DNA from: Gracilibacillus alcaliphilus
GTDB taxonomy: Bacteria > Bacillota > Bacilli > Bacillales > Amphibacillaceae
Direction: 5' to 3'
NCBI RefSeq assembly: GCF_016909015.1
Contig: NZ_JAFBFA010000007.1
Coordinates: 1 to 64,000, forward strand
DNA: 64,000 nucleotides
Positions 53,442 through 63,065 of the stretch are shown here, in pieces. Numbering within the stretch: position 1 is the first letter of the stretch; each line of letters opens with the position of its first letter. The translations under genes and the position numbers were made by a program. A model generated the notes under the pieces. It did not search any database. It was given only the letters and a program-made list of their open reading frames with translations, and had not been told where the DNA came from.

Positions 53442-54125
53442 ATGGAAATATTAAAGATAGAAAATTTGTCTAAAATGTACGGAAAAGGGAATACAGCGGT
53501 TAAGGCGTTAGATCAGGTATCTTTTTCAGTGAAACAAGGGGAGTTTGTAGCTATTATCGGACCATCGGGGTCTGGAAAATCAACCTTGCTCCATCTTTTA
53601 GGAGGAGTGGACCGGCCGACAGACGGTAAGGTATTTGTTGATAATACCGACATTTATGCCTTAAATGAAACGCAAATGGCAGTCTTTCGCCGGCGGCAAA
53701 TTGGTTTAATTTATCAATTCTATAATCTTCTTCCCATTTTAACTGTGGAGGAAAATATTACACTGCCAATGGCCTTGGATGCGCAGCAAGTAGATCAGAA
53801 ACATTTTCGTGAAGTAGTCGATATTCTTGGCTTACAGCAGCGGTTGGATTATTTGCCTAATCAGTTGTCTGGCGGACAGCAGCAGCGTGTATCGATCGGA
53901 CGGGCGTTAATCAGCAATCCATCGATTATCCTTGCCGATGAACCAACAGGCAACCTAGACAGTAAGAACAGTAAAGAAATTGTAGATTTACTGAAATTAT
54001 TTAATAAAACTTATAATCAGACATTGGTGGTGATTACCCATGATGATCGGATCGCCTTGCAGGCGGATCGGGTCATCTCGATTGAAGATGGGCAGCTTGC
54101 TAAGGACGAGGTGATTCGTCCATGA
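53442..54125 (+). CDS. MacB/LolD-type ABC transporter ATPase
   Basis: 227 residues. Walker A GPSGSGKS (40-47), Q-loop IYQFYNLL, signature LSGGQQQR, Walker B IILADEPTGNLD, H-loop THDD. The Tyr in the Q-loop region (LIYQFYNLLP) matches mechanotransmission-type ATPases. It overlaps the permease gene by four bases. Confidence 0.92.
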   Translation: MEILKIENLSKMYGKGNTAVKALDQVSFSVKQGEFVAIIGPSGSGKSTLLHLLGGVDRPTDGKVFVDNTDIYALNETQMAVFRRRQIGLIYQFYNLLPILTVEENITLPMALDAQQVDQKHFREVVDILGLQQRLDYLPNQLSGGQQQRVSIGRALISNPSIILADEPTGNLDSKNSKEIVDLLKLFNKTYNQTLVVITHDDRIALQADRVISIEDGQLAKDEVIRP

Positions 54126-56710
54126 ATATTGTCAATAAAGTAACGCTTAGACACCTAAAGGAAAATAAGCGGAGAACAATGGTGACGATTATTGGTGTGA
54201 TTATTTCGGTAGCCATGATTACGGCAGTAGCCGCATTAGGTATGTCTTTTATGGATATGAATCAGCGGGAGGCAAAGGCCGAATATGGAGAATGGCACTA
54301 TAGTGTGGCAGGGCCGCTAGATGCAGAGCAATTTAAGGCAATTCAATCAGACGATAATACTGATTCTGTCGGTCTTGTGGATGAGATAGGTTTTTCACTT
54401 ATCAATGATGATTTGGTGCAGCCGTACGTCTATGTGCAAGCAATGGATGATGCCGCCATGGAACAAATGCATGTGAAACTGACCAGTGGCAGACTGCCCG
54501 CCAATGAAAACGAAGCAGTCATGTCAGAAGCATTAAAGGACGATTATCAGGTTGGCGATACTGTAGAACTGACTGTTGGTGAGAGGTACGCATTAGATGA
54601 AGAGTTATATGCAGGGCAAGTATTAAATCAGGAATATCCCTTGGAAACGCTAGATGGGGGAATAGGTGAGGAGTTACGCAATCAAGAGGAGAGGATCTTT
54701 ACCATTGTTGGAGAAATAGAAGAACCGTCTTGGGACCGTGAATGGTCACCGGGCAGAAGTTTTGTATCCTATCTTGATAAACAGTCTCTGTCCACGATTG
54801 ATCAGGCGTTGGTCAAGGTAAAAAAAGTCAAACAGGCCATTTTTGATGATGTCGAGGCCCTTGCTGCTGCAAATGATTTGTCTGTAAATTCCTTAAATAC
54901 TAATTTATTAGACAGCTATATGGTTTCATTAAATCAGGGCATGGTTGCCTACTTGACGGGCTTGTTAACGATTATTATGTTGATTGTGATGATTGGATCG
55001 ATTGCCTTAATTTACAATGCTTTTGCGATTTCTGTATCAGAACGGTCGCGTTATTTGGGGATGCTGGCCAGTGTCGGTGCAACTAAAAGCCAAAAACGAA
55101 ACTCGGTCTTATTTGAAGGGTTAGTAATCGGTGTTATCAGTATTCCGATTGGGATAGCGGCTGGATTACTGGGAATTGGGATTACGCTTCATTTTGTCAG
55201 TCCCTTACTGGAAGGAGCCGGAATGGGGGAAGATTTACGTTTAGTCGTGACCGTTCCAGCAATAGTGACAGCAGTGGTTATTTCCTTTTTAACGATAATG
55301 ATCTCTGCCTTTATACCGGCTTTACGTGCCTCCAGGATCACTGCGATTGATGCGATTCGTCAAGCGAAGGATGTAAAATTAACGAAAAAGGCAGTCAAAA
55401 CCAATCGTCTGGTACGCAAACTGTTTGGCTATGAAGCTGATATTGCTTTGAAAAATTTAAAGCGTAATAAAAAACGCTACCATGTCACCGTCTTTTCGTT
55501 GATGATCAGCATTATCCTCTTTTTATCGGTTGGCTTTTTTACCAGTACGTTGATGAAGTCATTTGAATTACAAACAGACCAGCAGAACTATGATATTTCG
55601 GTGGAATTAAATGACTTAGAGGCAACAAAAGAACCATTGGAACAAATTCTCCAAAGTGTGGATGCAATGGATAACGTACAAGAAGCGATATTGTATGATC
55701 AGCTTTCCCTTCTTGGCTATATACCGGAAGCGATTGCCGGAGAGGCGATGAAGGAAAGTGAGTGGGGAGATGAAGTTACAGAAGATGGTTATTCGTATAA
55801 TATGCAGTTGATCGGGCTGGAGGAATCGGACTGGCAGGAGTATCTTCGTCACAATAATATTTCAGATTCTTCTGTAGATGGTACGGAAGCTGTATTGGTT
55901 AATACCGTTTCTTATATGAATAGCGCTAATAAATATGAAGAAACAGATATGTTGCCTGTAAAAGCGGGAGATAAGCTTCCGCTGAATATTGAGGTATATC
56001 AAGAAGAAACAGAGGAATGGGAAGTGCACCATGATGGCGAACTAGAACTTATTGGTCTGACAGATAACTTACCAATGGGAACTTTTTATCCTTCTGTCAA
56101 CACTTTATTTCTTATCATGAATGAACAAGCATTGCAGCAACTGGCAGCTGACTTCTCTTATCATTCAGATGTGATGTCAAGACTATATGTAGCCTCTGCG
56201 GATCCGATGCAAACAGAAGCGGATATTGAAGCCTTGGGAGCGGCAGAAGAGGTGCGGGTTCACAACCTCTACTATTATCAACAGCAAGATAAGCAATTGG
56301 CGTTAGCCCTATCAATCTTTATTTATGGGTTTATCACACTTATTACCTTGATTTCGATCGCAAATATTTTCAATACGATTTCAACTAGTGTAGCATTGCG
56401 TAAGCGGGAATTTGCTACGATGAAGTCGATTGGTATGACACCGAAAGCTTTTCGCAAAATGATCCGGTTTGAAAGTATTTTTTATGGAGTAAAATCACTG
56501 CTGTATGGTTTACCAATTAGTATTGTTATTATGTATCTGATTCATCTGCAAACCCAGCATGCCTTTGAATACAGTTTTAGCCTGCCTTGGATCTACATAG
56601 GGGTTGTGATCTTAGCCGTATTTGTGATCGTTGGTGTTGCGATGTTATATTCTATCACTAAAATTAAGAAAGATAATATTATCGAGACATTAAGACAAGA
56701 GAATATTTAA
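54122..56710 (+). CDS. Large FtsX/MacB-type ABC permease (862 residues)
   Basis: Two FtsX-type units in one chain. Helix 1 is at about 20-42, a first extracellular domain spans about 45-270, three helices follow at about 275-405, then a second N-terminal helix near 460, a second extracellular domain of roughly 250 residues and three last helices. Both FtsX cores are visible (VSERSRYLGMLASVGATKSQ and ALRKREFATMKSIGMTPKAF). Such permeases in Firmicutes couple to an adjoining two-component system and handle peptide antibiotics or cell-envelope stress. Substrate unknown. Confidence 0.88.
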   Translation: MNIVNKVTLRHLKENKRRTMVTIIGVIISVAMITAVAALGMSFMDMNQREAKAEYGEWHYSVAGPLDAEQFKAIQSDDNTDSVGLVDEIGFSLINDDLVQPYVYVQAMDDAAMEQMHVKLTSGRLPANENEAVMSEALKDDYQVGDTVELTVGERYALDEELYAGQVLNQEYPLETLDGGIGEELRNQEERIFTIVGEIEEPSWDREWSPGRSFVSYLDKQSLSTIDQALVKVKKVKQAIFDDVEALAAANDLSVNSLNTNLLDSYMVSLNQGMVAYLTGLLTIIMLIVMIGSIALIYNAFAISVSERSRYLGMLASVGATKSQKRNSVLFEGLVIGVISIPIGIAAGLLGIGITLHFVSPLLEGAGMGEDLRLVVTVPAIVTAVVISFLTIMISAFIPALRASRITAIDAIRQAKDVKLTKKAVKTNRLVRKLFGYEADIALKNLKRNKKRYHVTVFSLMISIILFLSVGFFTSTLMKSFELQTDQQNYDISVELNDLEATKEPLEQILQSVDAMDNVQEAILYDQLSLLGYIPEAIAGEAMKESEWGDEVTEDGYSYNMQLIGLEESDWQEYLRHNNISDSSVDGTEAVLVNTVSYMNSANKYEETDMLPVKAGDKLPLNIEVYQEETEEWEVHHDGELELIGLTDNLPMGTFYPSVNTLFLIMNEQALQQLAADFSYHSDVMSRLYVASADPMQTEADIEALGAAEEVRVHNLYYYQQQDKQLALALSIFIYGFITLITLISIANIFNTISTSVALRKREFATMKSIGMTPKAFRKMIRFESIFYGVKSLLYGLPISIVIMYLIHLQTQHAFEYSFSLPWIYIGVVILAVFVIVGVAMLYSITKIKKDNIIETLRQENI

Positions 56711-56715
56711 AAAGG

Positions 56716-56749
56716 GAAAGCTATCTTTTGCTGGAGATAGCTTTCTTTT
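56716..56749 (+). terminator. Terminator after the two-component/ABC operon
   Basis: GAAAGCTATC pairs perfectly with GATAGCTTTC across a ten-base loop, followed by TTTT. Confidence 0.85.
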
Positions 56750-56799
56750 GGTTGGATATACATACATGGAAAGCCTAAGTGAACCTCTTTCCAAAATCA

Positions 56800-57735
56800 T
56801 TAGAGCAGCCAGATAGATATCCATGAGATAAGCGGAATAGTTGCCAATGAGAGAATCGTAGATGTTACCGTCGTAATTACTACTTGCTGTTCATTACTGG
56901 TATAACGCGAGAATAATACGGAAGCCAATGTGAAAGTTGGCATACAGGTTAATAGGACTAGCAGCTGTTTGATCATCATATCCAAGGGAAGAATCGATAA
57001 TACTACTATGGTACTGATAGGAATAACCAATAATTTCAGCAGTAAGGGAAGCCATAATGTAGGGTAATATAAGGCTTGTTTACGTTGAAAAAAGGGCAAA
57101 AGCAAGAAGCCGATATATAACATAGCAAGCGGTGCGGCTAAGCCTGATAACATTGCTGTTAACTCTTTTAATAGTGCTGGAGCGTCAAGTCCGCTGGCAG
57201 CAAACAGCAATCCGAAACTCACAGCAAATAAAGGCATGTTGATCAGTGATTTTAAATGCCGCCATTGAAAACCACCTTGATTTTGTAATAAATAAATCCC
57301 AACCGAGAAGACAACCACGTCCAGCCCGGCATCAAATACTGCTGCCAGTAAGCCGCCAACTGGCCCAAAGATGGCAGCACAAAGCGGAATACCAATAAAT
57401 CCGGTATTCCCAATAGCAGACAGGAGCGCTAATTGTTTGGCTTTTGCCAGTGAAATGTCAAGGATTTTAGCACTAATTAAGGCAAATCCAATAGCTAATA
57501 AGTTAAAGATAACGCTGATAAGAAATATCTTTAATACTTGCATTAATAAGGTATCATTAATTTCTGTGTTAAAGACACCATTGAGGATAATACAAGGAAC
57601 CGCTATATTAATAATCACGCTCATAAATAGCTGTTTAGCCTCAAATGTAATCTGAATCCGTCTGGCAATAATCACACCAAGGAGAATGATGATCCCCATC
57701 ATACAGACGGTTAAACTAACTGTGGTAATACTCAT
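56800..57735 (-). CDS. AEC (auxin efflux carrier) family transporter
   Basis: 311 residues, ten predicted helices in two halves. IIARRIQITFEAKQLFMSVIINIAVPCIIL near the N-terminus and SAIGNTGFIGIPLCAAIFGP are AEC hallmarks. Probably transports a carboxylate such as malate; unknown. It lies alone on the minus strand. Confidence 0.85.
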   Translation of the reverse strand: MSITTVSLTVCMMGIIILLGVIIARRIQITFEAKQLFMSVIINIAVPCIILNGVFNTEINDTLLMQVLKIFLISVIFNLLAIGFALISAKILDISLAKAKQLALLSAIGNTGFIGIPLCAAIFGPVGGLLAAVFDAGLDVVVFSVGIYLLQNQGGFQWRHLKSLINMPLFAVSFGLLFAASGLDAPALLKELTAMLSGLAAPLAMLYIGFLLLPFFQRKQALYYPTLWLPLLLKLLVIPISTIVVLSILPLDMMIKQLLVLLTCMPTFTLASVLFSRYTSNEQQVVITTVTSTILSLATIPLISWISIWLL

Positions 57736-57835
57736 GACAAACTCCCTTATGTTATATGTTCAAATTTACCATGTCTTAGAAGACGCTATTATTTATGAAA
57801 AAACTGTTCATTCTTTTATATTGCTGAATGGATAG

Positions 57836-58186
57836 TTAGTTTTCATAGAATATAAGTCGATTTCCTGCTGGATCATGAACGGTTAATTCCTTGCCGCCCC
57901 ATGGGGGATATTCTATCCCAGGGTTTGCATAGGTATAGTGTTTTTCTTGTAGTAATTGATGATAACCAGTCAGATCATCTATCTCTATTCTTACAGCGCT
58001 TCCTGATGTACAATCGCCATGATGCTCGGATAGATGAAGCCTGCAATCATGTAAGGAGATTTGCATATAAAGCGGGAAAGCTTCTTCAAATCGATGTTCC
58101 CAATTGAGAGAAAAATCTAAGAAATTAAGGTAGAATTCCTTTGTTTTATCAACATCATACATCCGTAAAATAGGTATAGTATTCAT
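57836..58186 (-). CDS. Glyoxalase/bleomycin-resistance superfamily protein
   Basis: 116 residues from the ATG after GGAAGGAAG. A single VOC module of the bleomycin-binding type: IPILRMYDVDKTKEFYLNFLDF, then LHLSEHHGD and TVHDPAGNRLIFYEN. Such proteins bind drugs or act on small metabolites. The 58187-58453 gap upstream holds no recognised gene. Confidence 0.82.
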   Translation of the reverse strand: MNTIPILRMYDVDKTKEFYLNFLDFSLNWEHRFEEAFPLYMQISLHDCRLHLSEHHGDCTSGSAVRIEIDDLTGYHQLLQEKHYTYANPGIEYPPWGGKELTVHDPAGNRLIFYEN

Positions 58187-58453
58187 GGTACGCTTCCTTC
58201 CATACATTATTGTTGTGGCACGGTTACTTTATTACAGGGCTGACCACTGTAAGATTATAATGATGATAGTTCACTTTATACCTAGAAAAAGCTTTAGGCT
58301 GGTTATCTAACATTTACTTCTTTGATTTTCTTGCCACAAAAAATCAACAGCATGATAAAATAATAAGTAGCTTGTTTCTAGTCTAGGTGATTTTTATGGA
58401 AGAAACAAGTAGTTCTTACGATAAGATGGAACATAAAACAAGGAAGTGATGAT

Positions 58454-58903
58454 ATGATTAGACGATTGTCTAAAGAAGAAACGATCCCGATGTCATTATT
58501 ATTATTGGCTGATCCATCTGAACGGTTAGTTTTGCAGTATCTCAAACGAGGCCAATGTTATGTGATGGAAGAGGAAGGCGTCATTATCGGTGTATACGTC
58601 TTATTAGCCACAAGGCCAGATACCGTCGAAATCGTCAATGTCGCAGTAGAGCCGGATTATCAGGGCAAAGGCCTTGGGAAGCAGCTGGTCATACATGCCA
58701 TCGACACGGCACGTCAGCAAGGCTGGCATACGATTGAAATCGGTACTGGAAATTCTGGAGTAGTTCAACTAGCCCTTTATCAAAAGTGCGGCTTTCGTAT
58801 AACCTCGATTGATCGTGATTTTTTTCTGCGTCATTATGAAGAACCCATTATGGAAAATGGGATTCAGGTAGTAGATATGATACGGTTATCGATGGATTTA
58901 TAG
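58454..58903 (+). CDS. GNAT-family N-acetyltransferase
   Basis: 149 residues. Acetyl-CoA pyrophosphate loop in EPDYQGKGLGKQLVIHAI (motif A, Q/RxxGxG/A) near residues 70-87; motif B around LALYQKCGFRI. The acceptor substrate is unknown. ACAAGGAAG is the likely ribosome site. It is followed after 43 bases by the DNA glycosylase-like gene. Confidence 0.85.
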   Translation: MIRRLSKEETIPMSLLLLADPSERLVLQYLKRGQCYVMEEEGVIIGVYVLLATRPDTVEIVNVAVEPDYQGKGLGKQLVIHAIDTARQQGWHTIEIGTGNSGVVQLALYQKCGFRITSIDRDFFLRHYEEPIMENGIQVVDMIRLSMDL

Positions 58904-58946
58904 TGAATCCGTTAGTTTCTTGAGACCATAACAAGGAGGGGAGCAA

Positions 58947-59588
58947 ATGCAGCACGAGTATACAGGAATATATCAGCGTTTATTTGCCCATTATGGTCCG
59001 CAGGGTTGGTGGCCGGCAGAGACGCCCTTTGAAATGATGATTGGTGCTATCTTGGTGCAAAATACAAATTGGCGCAATGTTGAAAAGGCATTAGTAACAC
59101 TTGGGGCTAAGCTTGACCCCGAGACTATCGATAAAATGTCGGCAGAGGAATTAGCTCCGCTGATTAAATCAAGTGGATTTTTCAACTTGAAAGCACGGCG
59201 CATCAAGGCGTTTATCGATTGGTTTAAGCAATACCAATTTTCAATTAACCAGTTAAAAAAGAAAGATAAAGAGGCACTGCGTGCGGAATTAATCAAGGTG
59301 TATGGGATAGGCAGGGAAACGGCGGATTGCATATTATTGTATGCCTTAGAGAAACCCGTATTTGTTGTTGATGCCTATACACGCCGCATCTTTTACCGGA
59401 TTGGTTATGATATGCCGGTATCCTATGATCGCTTTAAAGAAATAGTGGAACAGCATTTTCCGGGTGAAGTAATGATATATAATGAATTTCATGCCTTATT
59501 AGTGGCACATGCCAAACAATTTTGCCGTGTGAAACCAGTCTGTACAAATTGTCCTTTGCTGGAAATATGTCAACAGAGAGTGGAGTAG
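58947..59588 (+). CDS. Endonuclease III-fold DNA glycosylase (MagIII-like)
   Basis: 213 residues of the HhH-GPD superfamily with an iron-sulfur cluster. The helix-hairpin-helix is VYGIGRETADCIL (118-130), where the endonuclease III catalytic Lys is replaced by Glu124, while the catalytic Asp142 (VDAYTRR) remains 18 residues on. Four cysteines at the C-terminus (C-x5-C-x2-C-x5-C) hold the cluster. Loss of the Lys predicts a monofunctional glycosylase without lyase activity, as in 3-methyladenine glycosylase MagIII. Substrate is inferred, perhaps alkylated adenine. Confidence 0.8.
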   Translation: MQHEYTGIYQRLFAHYGPQGWWPAETPFEMMIGAILVQNTNWRNVEKALVTLGAKLDPETIDKMSAEELAPLIKSSGFFNLKARRIKAFIDWFKQYQFSINQLKKKDKEALRAELIKVYGIGRETADCILLYALEKPVFVVDAYTRRIFYRIGYDMPVSYDRFKEIVEQHFPGEVMIYNEFHALLVAHAKQFCRVKPVCTNCPLLEICQQRVE

Positions 59589-59640
59589 GGGTGGCTTAAC
59601 TTGATCAGGGAAGTATGGCTAAAGAAAAGGAGCCACTCCT
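59587..59640. terminator. Possible terminator between convergent genes
   Basis: AGGGGTGGCT pairs with AGCCACTCCT with one mismatch and a long loop. The right arm also forms AGGAG-CCA-CTCCT on its own. There is no clear T-run. It lies between the convergent glycosylase and YknZ-like genes. Confidence 0.4.
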
Positions 59641-59667
59641 ATAAGTGACCCCTGTTTAAATCAAAAA

Positions 59668-60882
59668 TTATTCATATCTCAATGCATCGATTGGACTGAG
59701 TTTAGACGCCTTATTGGCAGGCAGAATGCCGAAAATAATTCCAATAAAGGCAGAGAAACCAACACCGATTAAGATAACGATGGGACTAACCATGGCATCG
59801 ATCGGTGAAAGTAAGGTGATTAATCCAGCAGTGGCACTGGCAAATCCAATACCGATTAATCCGCCAAGTGATGTCAGTGTAATCGACTCAATTAAGAATT
59901 GAAATAGTATTTTACCTCGAGTCGCTCCTAATGCCTTACGCAAGCCGATTTCTCTTGTGCGTTCTGAAACAGAAACAAGCATGATATTCATGACCCCAAT
60001 ACCGCCGACTAATAATGAAATACCGGCAATGCTGCCGATAAACAACGTCATAATTAATACCATTTGATTAATTTCATTCTCGATTTCTGATAAATCATAG
60101 GTTGTATAGGAGCCATTTTCTAATTGTTTATGTTCTGTCAGCGTGTCAGCAGCTAACCAGCCTGTTTCAGCAATTCGCTCTGAATCATTAGCGATAACGG
60201 CCAGTCTGTCCACTTCTCTGCTTCCATACATCAAAGCAATGACAGATCGAGGCATAAGCATTTCGCCGCCTTCTGACCAGCGAAATTGTTCTGGTATAGG
60301 AGAATTATAAACCCCAACAACTTTATATGGGTTATCATCAAGACTGATAATCGCACCAAGCGGATCTTCGTTTTCCTTAAAGAGCTTTTCCCGAGCTACT
60401 GTATCAATCATCGCCACGCGGTTCATACCATTATTATCTCTGTTGTTAATCGGTCTGCCCTCTAGTACCTCAATACTTTGAGCAGAAAAGTATTCGGAGC
60501 TTACACCGGTAATTTCAGGTTCTGCGTTCTTGTCATTGTAAGTGACAGATCCCCAGGCAGAGTTGGTGGCGATAACAGATCTGATGTCAGGCAAGGCTTG
60601 TAATATTTGAATGTCTTCCTGCGTGATTTCGGGTTCTTCATAATAAAAATCACCCATCATTCCTTCTTCATCGCTAAAATCTTGTTCGTAATAAAGTTCA
60701 ATCACGTTCTTATCAACGGCAAACAGTTCATCTGTCATCATCGATTGGGCACCTTGACCAATGGCTACAATAATAATAACCGCTGCTACACCAATAATAA
60801 TTCCAAGCATGGTTAAGATAGAGCGAATTTTATGATTCCAGATCGAAGAAAAGGCAATTTTAAAGCTTTCTACTATATTCAT
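59668..60882 (-). CDS. MacB/YknZ-like ABC permease
   Basis: 404 residues. Helix 1 at about 20-42 (IRSILTMLGIIIGVAAVIIIVAIG), an extracellular MacB-type domain at about 45-280, then three helices with VSERTREIGLRKALGATRGKIL, the FtsX core. It completes an adaptor-ATPase-permease efflux system like B. subtilis YknXYZ, which protects against the SdpC toxin. The start overlaps the ATPase stop by four bases. Confidence 0.9.
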   Translation of the reverse strand: MNIVESFKIAFSSIWNHKIRSILTMLGIIIGVAAVIIIVAIGQGAQSMMTDELFAVDKNVIELYYEQDFSDEEGMMGDFYYEEPEITQEDIQILQALPDIRSVIATNSAWGSVTYNDKNAEPEITGVSSEYFSAQSIEVLEGRPINNRDNNGMNRVAMIDTVAREKLFKENEDPLGAIISLDDNPYKVVGVYNSPIPEQFRWSEGGEMLMPRSVIALMYGSREVDRLAVIANDSERIAETGWLAADTLTEHKQLENGSYTTYDLSEIENEINQMVLIMTLFIGSIAGISLLVGGIGVMNIMLVSVSERTREIGLRKALGATRGKILFQFLIESITLTSLGGLIGIGFASATAGLITLLSPIDAMVSPIVILIGVGFSAFIGIIFGILPANKASKLSPIDALRYE

Positions 60883-61559
60883 GCGTCTTGCCTCCGATCA
60901 TCTGTAATCATCCCATCCCGAATTGTGATCACTCGCTTGGCATGGGCGGCTACTTCCTCTTCATGAGTAACCAGAATTACTGTTTTGCCTTCTTCATTTA
61001 ACTGCACAAACAGCTCCATAATCTGTTCACTCGTTTTGGAATCCAGTGCACCGGTTGGTTCATCTGCCATAATAACAGAAGGGTCATTTACTAATGCCCG
61101 TGCAATAGCAACCCGTTGCTTCTGCCCGCCGGATAATTGGTTTGGTAAATGTTTGATTCGATCTTCCAATCCTACCTTTTCCAGCATTTGCTGTGCCTTT
61201 TGCCGGCGCTCTCGTTTGGATACCCCTGCATAGATTAAAGGCGTTTCCACATTTTTTACTGCCGGAATACGAGGCAGCAAGAAGAATTGCTGGAATACGA
61301 AGCCAATGTGCTGATTACGCAATTGGGCAAGTTGTTTTTCTTTAAAGGAACTGATCATTTCTCCATTTAATTCATAGTTCCCACTGCTTGGATAATCCAG
61401 AAAACCAATGATATTCATTAAAGTAGATTTCCCAGAGCCAGATGGGCCCATAATGGCAACAAATTCACCAGGTTCTATTGTGAGATTAATATCTTTTAGA
61501 ACAGCAATTTGCAGTGCCCCATTACCATAAGTTTTGTGGATATTACTCAACTTCATCAA
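60879..61559 (-). CDS. YknY-like ABC ATPase
   Basis: 226 residues. Walker A GPSGSGKS (38-45), Q-loop FVFQQFFLL, signature LSGGQKQR, Walker B VIMADEPTGALD, H-loop THEEE. It partners the YknZ-like permease. Two adjacent ATG codons are possible starts, inside the end of the adaptor gene. Confidence 0.92.
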   Translation of the reverse strand: MMKLSNIHKTYGNGALQIAVLKDINLTIEPGEFVAIMGPSGSGKSTLMNIIGFLDYPSSGNYELNGEMISSFKEKQLAQLRNQHIGFVFQQFFLLPRIPAVKNVETPLIYAGVSKRERRQKAQQMLEKVGLEDRIKHLPNQLSGGQKQRVAIARALVNDPSVIMADEPTGALDSKTSEQIMELFVQLNEEGKTVILVTHEEEVAAHAKRVITIRDGMITDDRRQDA

Positions 61560-62832
61560 AGGAGATCACTTCCATTCCATCATACCAATCTGGTTCAGGA
61601 TAAATAACGACCAGTTCACCGCTTTCTACACCACTGGTGATTTCAATAAATTCGTCGTTCATTTCGCCTGTTTCCACGATTCTTTGTTCTAATACGCCAT
61701 CCACTAGCACATAAACGATTTCTGTGATCTCTCCTGTGCTCATGTCCTCTTCCGCCTCAAAAAAATCATCCTCGATTATCGCCGTATGAGGAACAGCCAG
61801 TACTTTTTCACCGCCGGTAGACACTTCAATAGAGACATGGAAACCTTGGCGCAGTTCTGAAGTATCATCTGTAATCGCAACGGTGAATGGATAAGTAGTT
61901 ACATTACTGCCTTCCATGCCAAAGTCTGCTTCTGCACCGTTGTCATCAGGAAAATGGGAAACCGATTCTACGACACCGTTCCATTCTCGGTCGTTGTATA
62001 CCTTAGGGCGAATAATGACAGACTGGTCTTTTGCGATTTTTACGGCATCAAATTCATTCATGGTACCAATTACTTTATAAGGTTCATTGGACACAATATG
62101 TACAACAGGTTCTGTAACACCTTCTTCAGCAGAAGCAGTGTCCTTGTTGATCTTGACTATGATTCCATTAATTTCACTGGTTACAGTCATTTCCTTGATC
62201 TTCTCGTCTAATTCGTTAATCGTCTCTTGTGTAGTAGTGATTTCATCTTTTGTTCCTTCGTGTTCCATCTCTAATTGCAATTTCTCATTCTCTAGTTGCC
62301 GGACATCATCTTCTGTAACCATCACAAGGTCTTCTATCGGTTCTTCCAAGTCCCCTTCTGTCTCTTCTTCCACAGACACAGGTTCTACTGGCTTACCAAC
62401 AGAATTTTTTGCCTCAGTAATTTTCTTGTTGAAACTTTCCATTTGATTGATTTCCATTTGTGACCGCTTCTCTAATAATTCACGATCTCGAACCGCCTTG
62501 TTAAATTCTCGTTCCAGACTGCTAGAGTCATATGTATATAATACGTCTCCTTTTTTTACTTCTTGATTTTCCTTGACTTCAAAACCTTGAATCTCACCAT
62601 TTTCAGGGTTGGCATATAACTTTTGTTCGTTTTCTGGAACTATTTGACCTGTAACTAAGATACTTTGAGCTAATTTTTCTTCTTTAGCTGCTTGAACGGT
62701 AACATGAATATCATCTTCCATACTGCTTACTTGTTGGGTTGGGAAATAGTTAAAGGCAAAAATTACTGATGCAGCAATAATAGCAATAATCCCAATACTG
62801 ACTCCCACCCATATCCATACTTTTTTCTTCAA
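61543..62832 (-). CDS. HlyD/RND-type periplasmic adaptor (YknX-like)
   Basis: 429 residues. One N-terminal membrane anchor (about 5-27), a lipoyl/barrel-sandwich half (ILVTGQIVPENEQKLYAN), a coiled-coil hairpin of about 130 residues rich in Glu, Lys and Gln, and the second sandwich half plus beta-barrel (SEINGIIVKINKDTASAEEGV). It links to the MacB-type permease to form the pump. First gene of the minus-strand operon; its upstream region is shared with the divergent MarR gene. Confidence 0.9.
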   Translation of the reverse strand: MKKKVWIWVGVSIGIIAIIAASVIFAFNYFPTQQVSSMEDDIHVTVQAAKEEKLAQSILVTGQIVPENEQKLYANPENGEIQGFEVKENQEVKKGDVLYTYDSSSLEREFNKAVRDRELLEKRSQMEINQMESFNKKITEAKNSVGKPVEPVSVEEETEGDLEEPIEDLVMVTEDDVRQLENEKLQLEMEHEGTKDEITTTQETINELDEKIKEMTVTSEINGIIVKINKDTASAEEGVTEPVVHIVSNEPYKVIGTMNEFDAVKIAKDQSVIIRPKVYNDREWNGVVESVSHFPDDNGAEADFGMEGSNVTTYPFTVAITDDTSELRQGFHVSIEVSTGGEKVLAVPHTAIIEDDFFEAEEDMSTGEITEIVYVLVDGVLEQRIVETGEMNDEFIEITSGVESGELVVIYPEPDWYDGMEVISFDEVE

Positions 62833-62986
62833 TTATTCTCTCCCCTTAATATATAGTTTATATCTATTTCTACAATATAATAAGACGTTTATAACAGAGA
62901 AAAAGTTTCTCTTTTTTTGAAAATATTTCTTTTTTTATTCGGGTATCATCCTTCACTAGACCTATATCCTGGTTTGCCCTGTAGTA

Positions 62987-63044
62987 TTGACAATTCCTTG
63001 TAGTTGATATAAAGTTATCTAAGGTAATAGTTAACTAAGGTAAT
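62987..63044 (+). promoter_or_regulatory. marR promoter with direct-repeat operator
   Basis: TTGACA at 62987-62992 with a -10-like TAAAGT at 63010-63015 (17-base spacer) or TATAAA at 63008-63013. Immediately downstream are two 15-bp direct repeats, GTTATCTAAGGTAAT (63014-63028) and GTTAACTAAGGTAAT (63030-63044), 16 bases apart. Binding by the adjacent MarR there would block its own promoter. Confidence 0.6.
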
Positions 63045-63065
63045 TAAAGGGGAGGCGGAGTAAAA

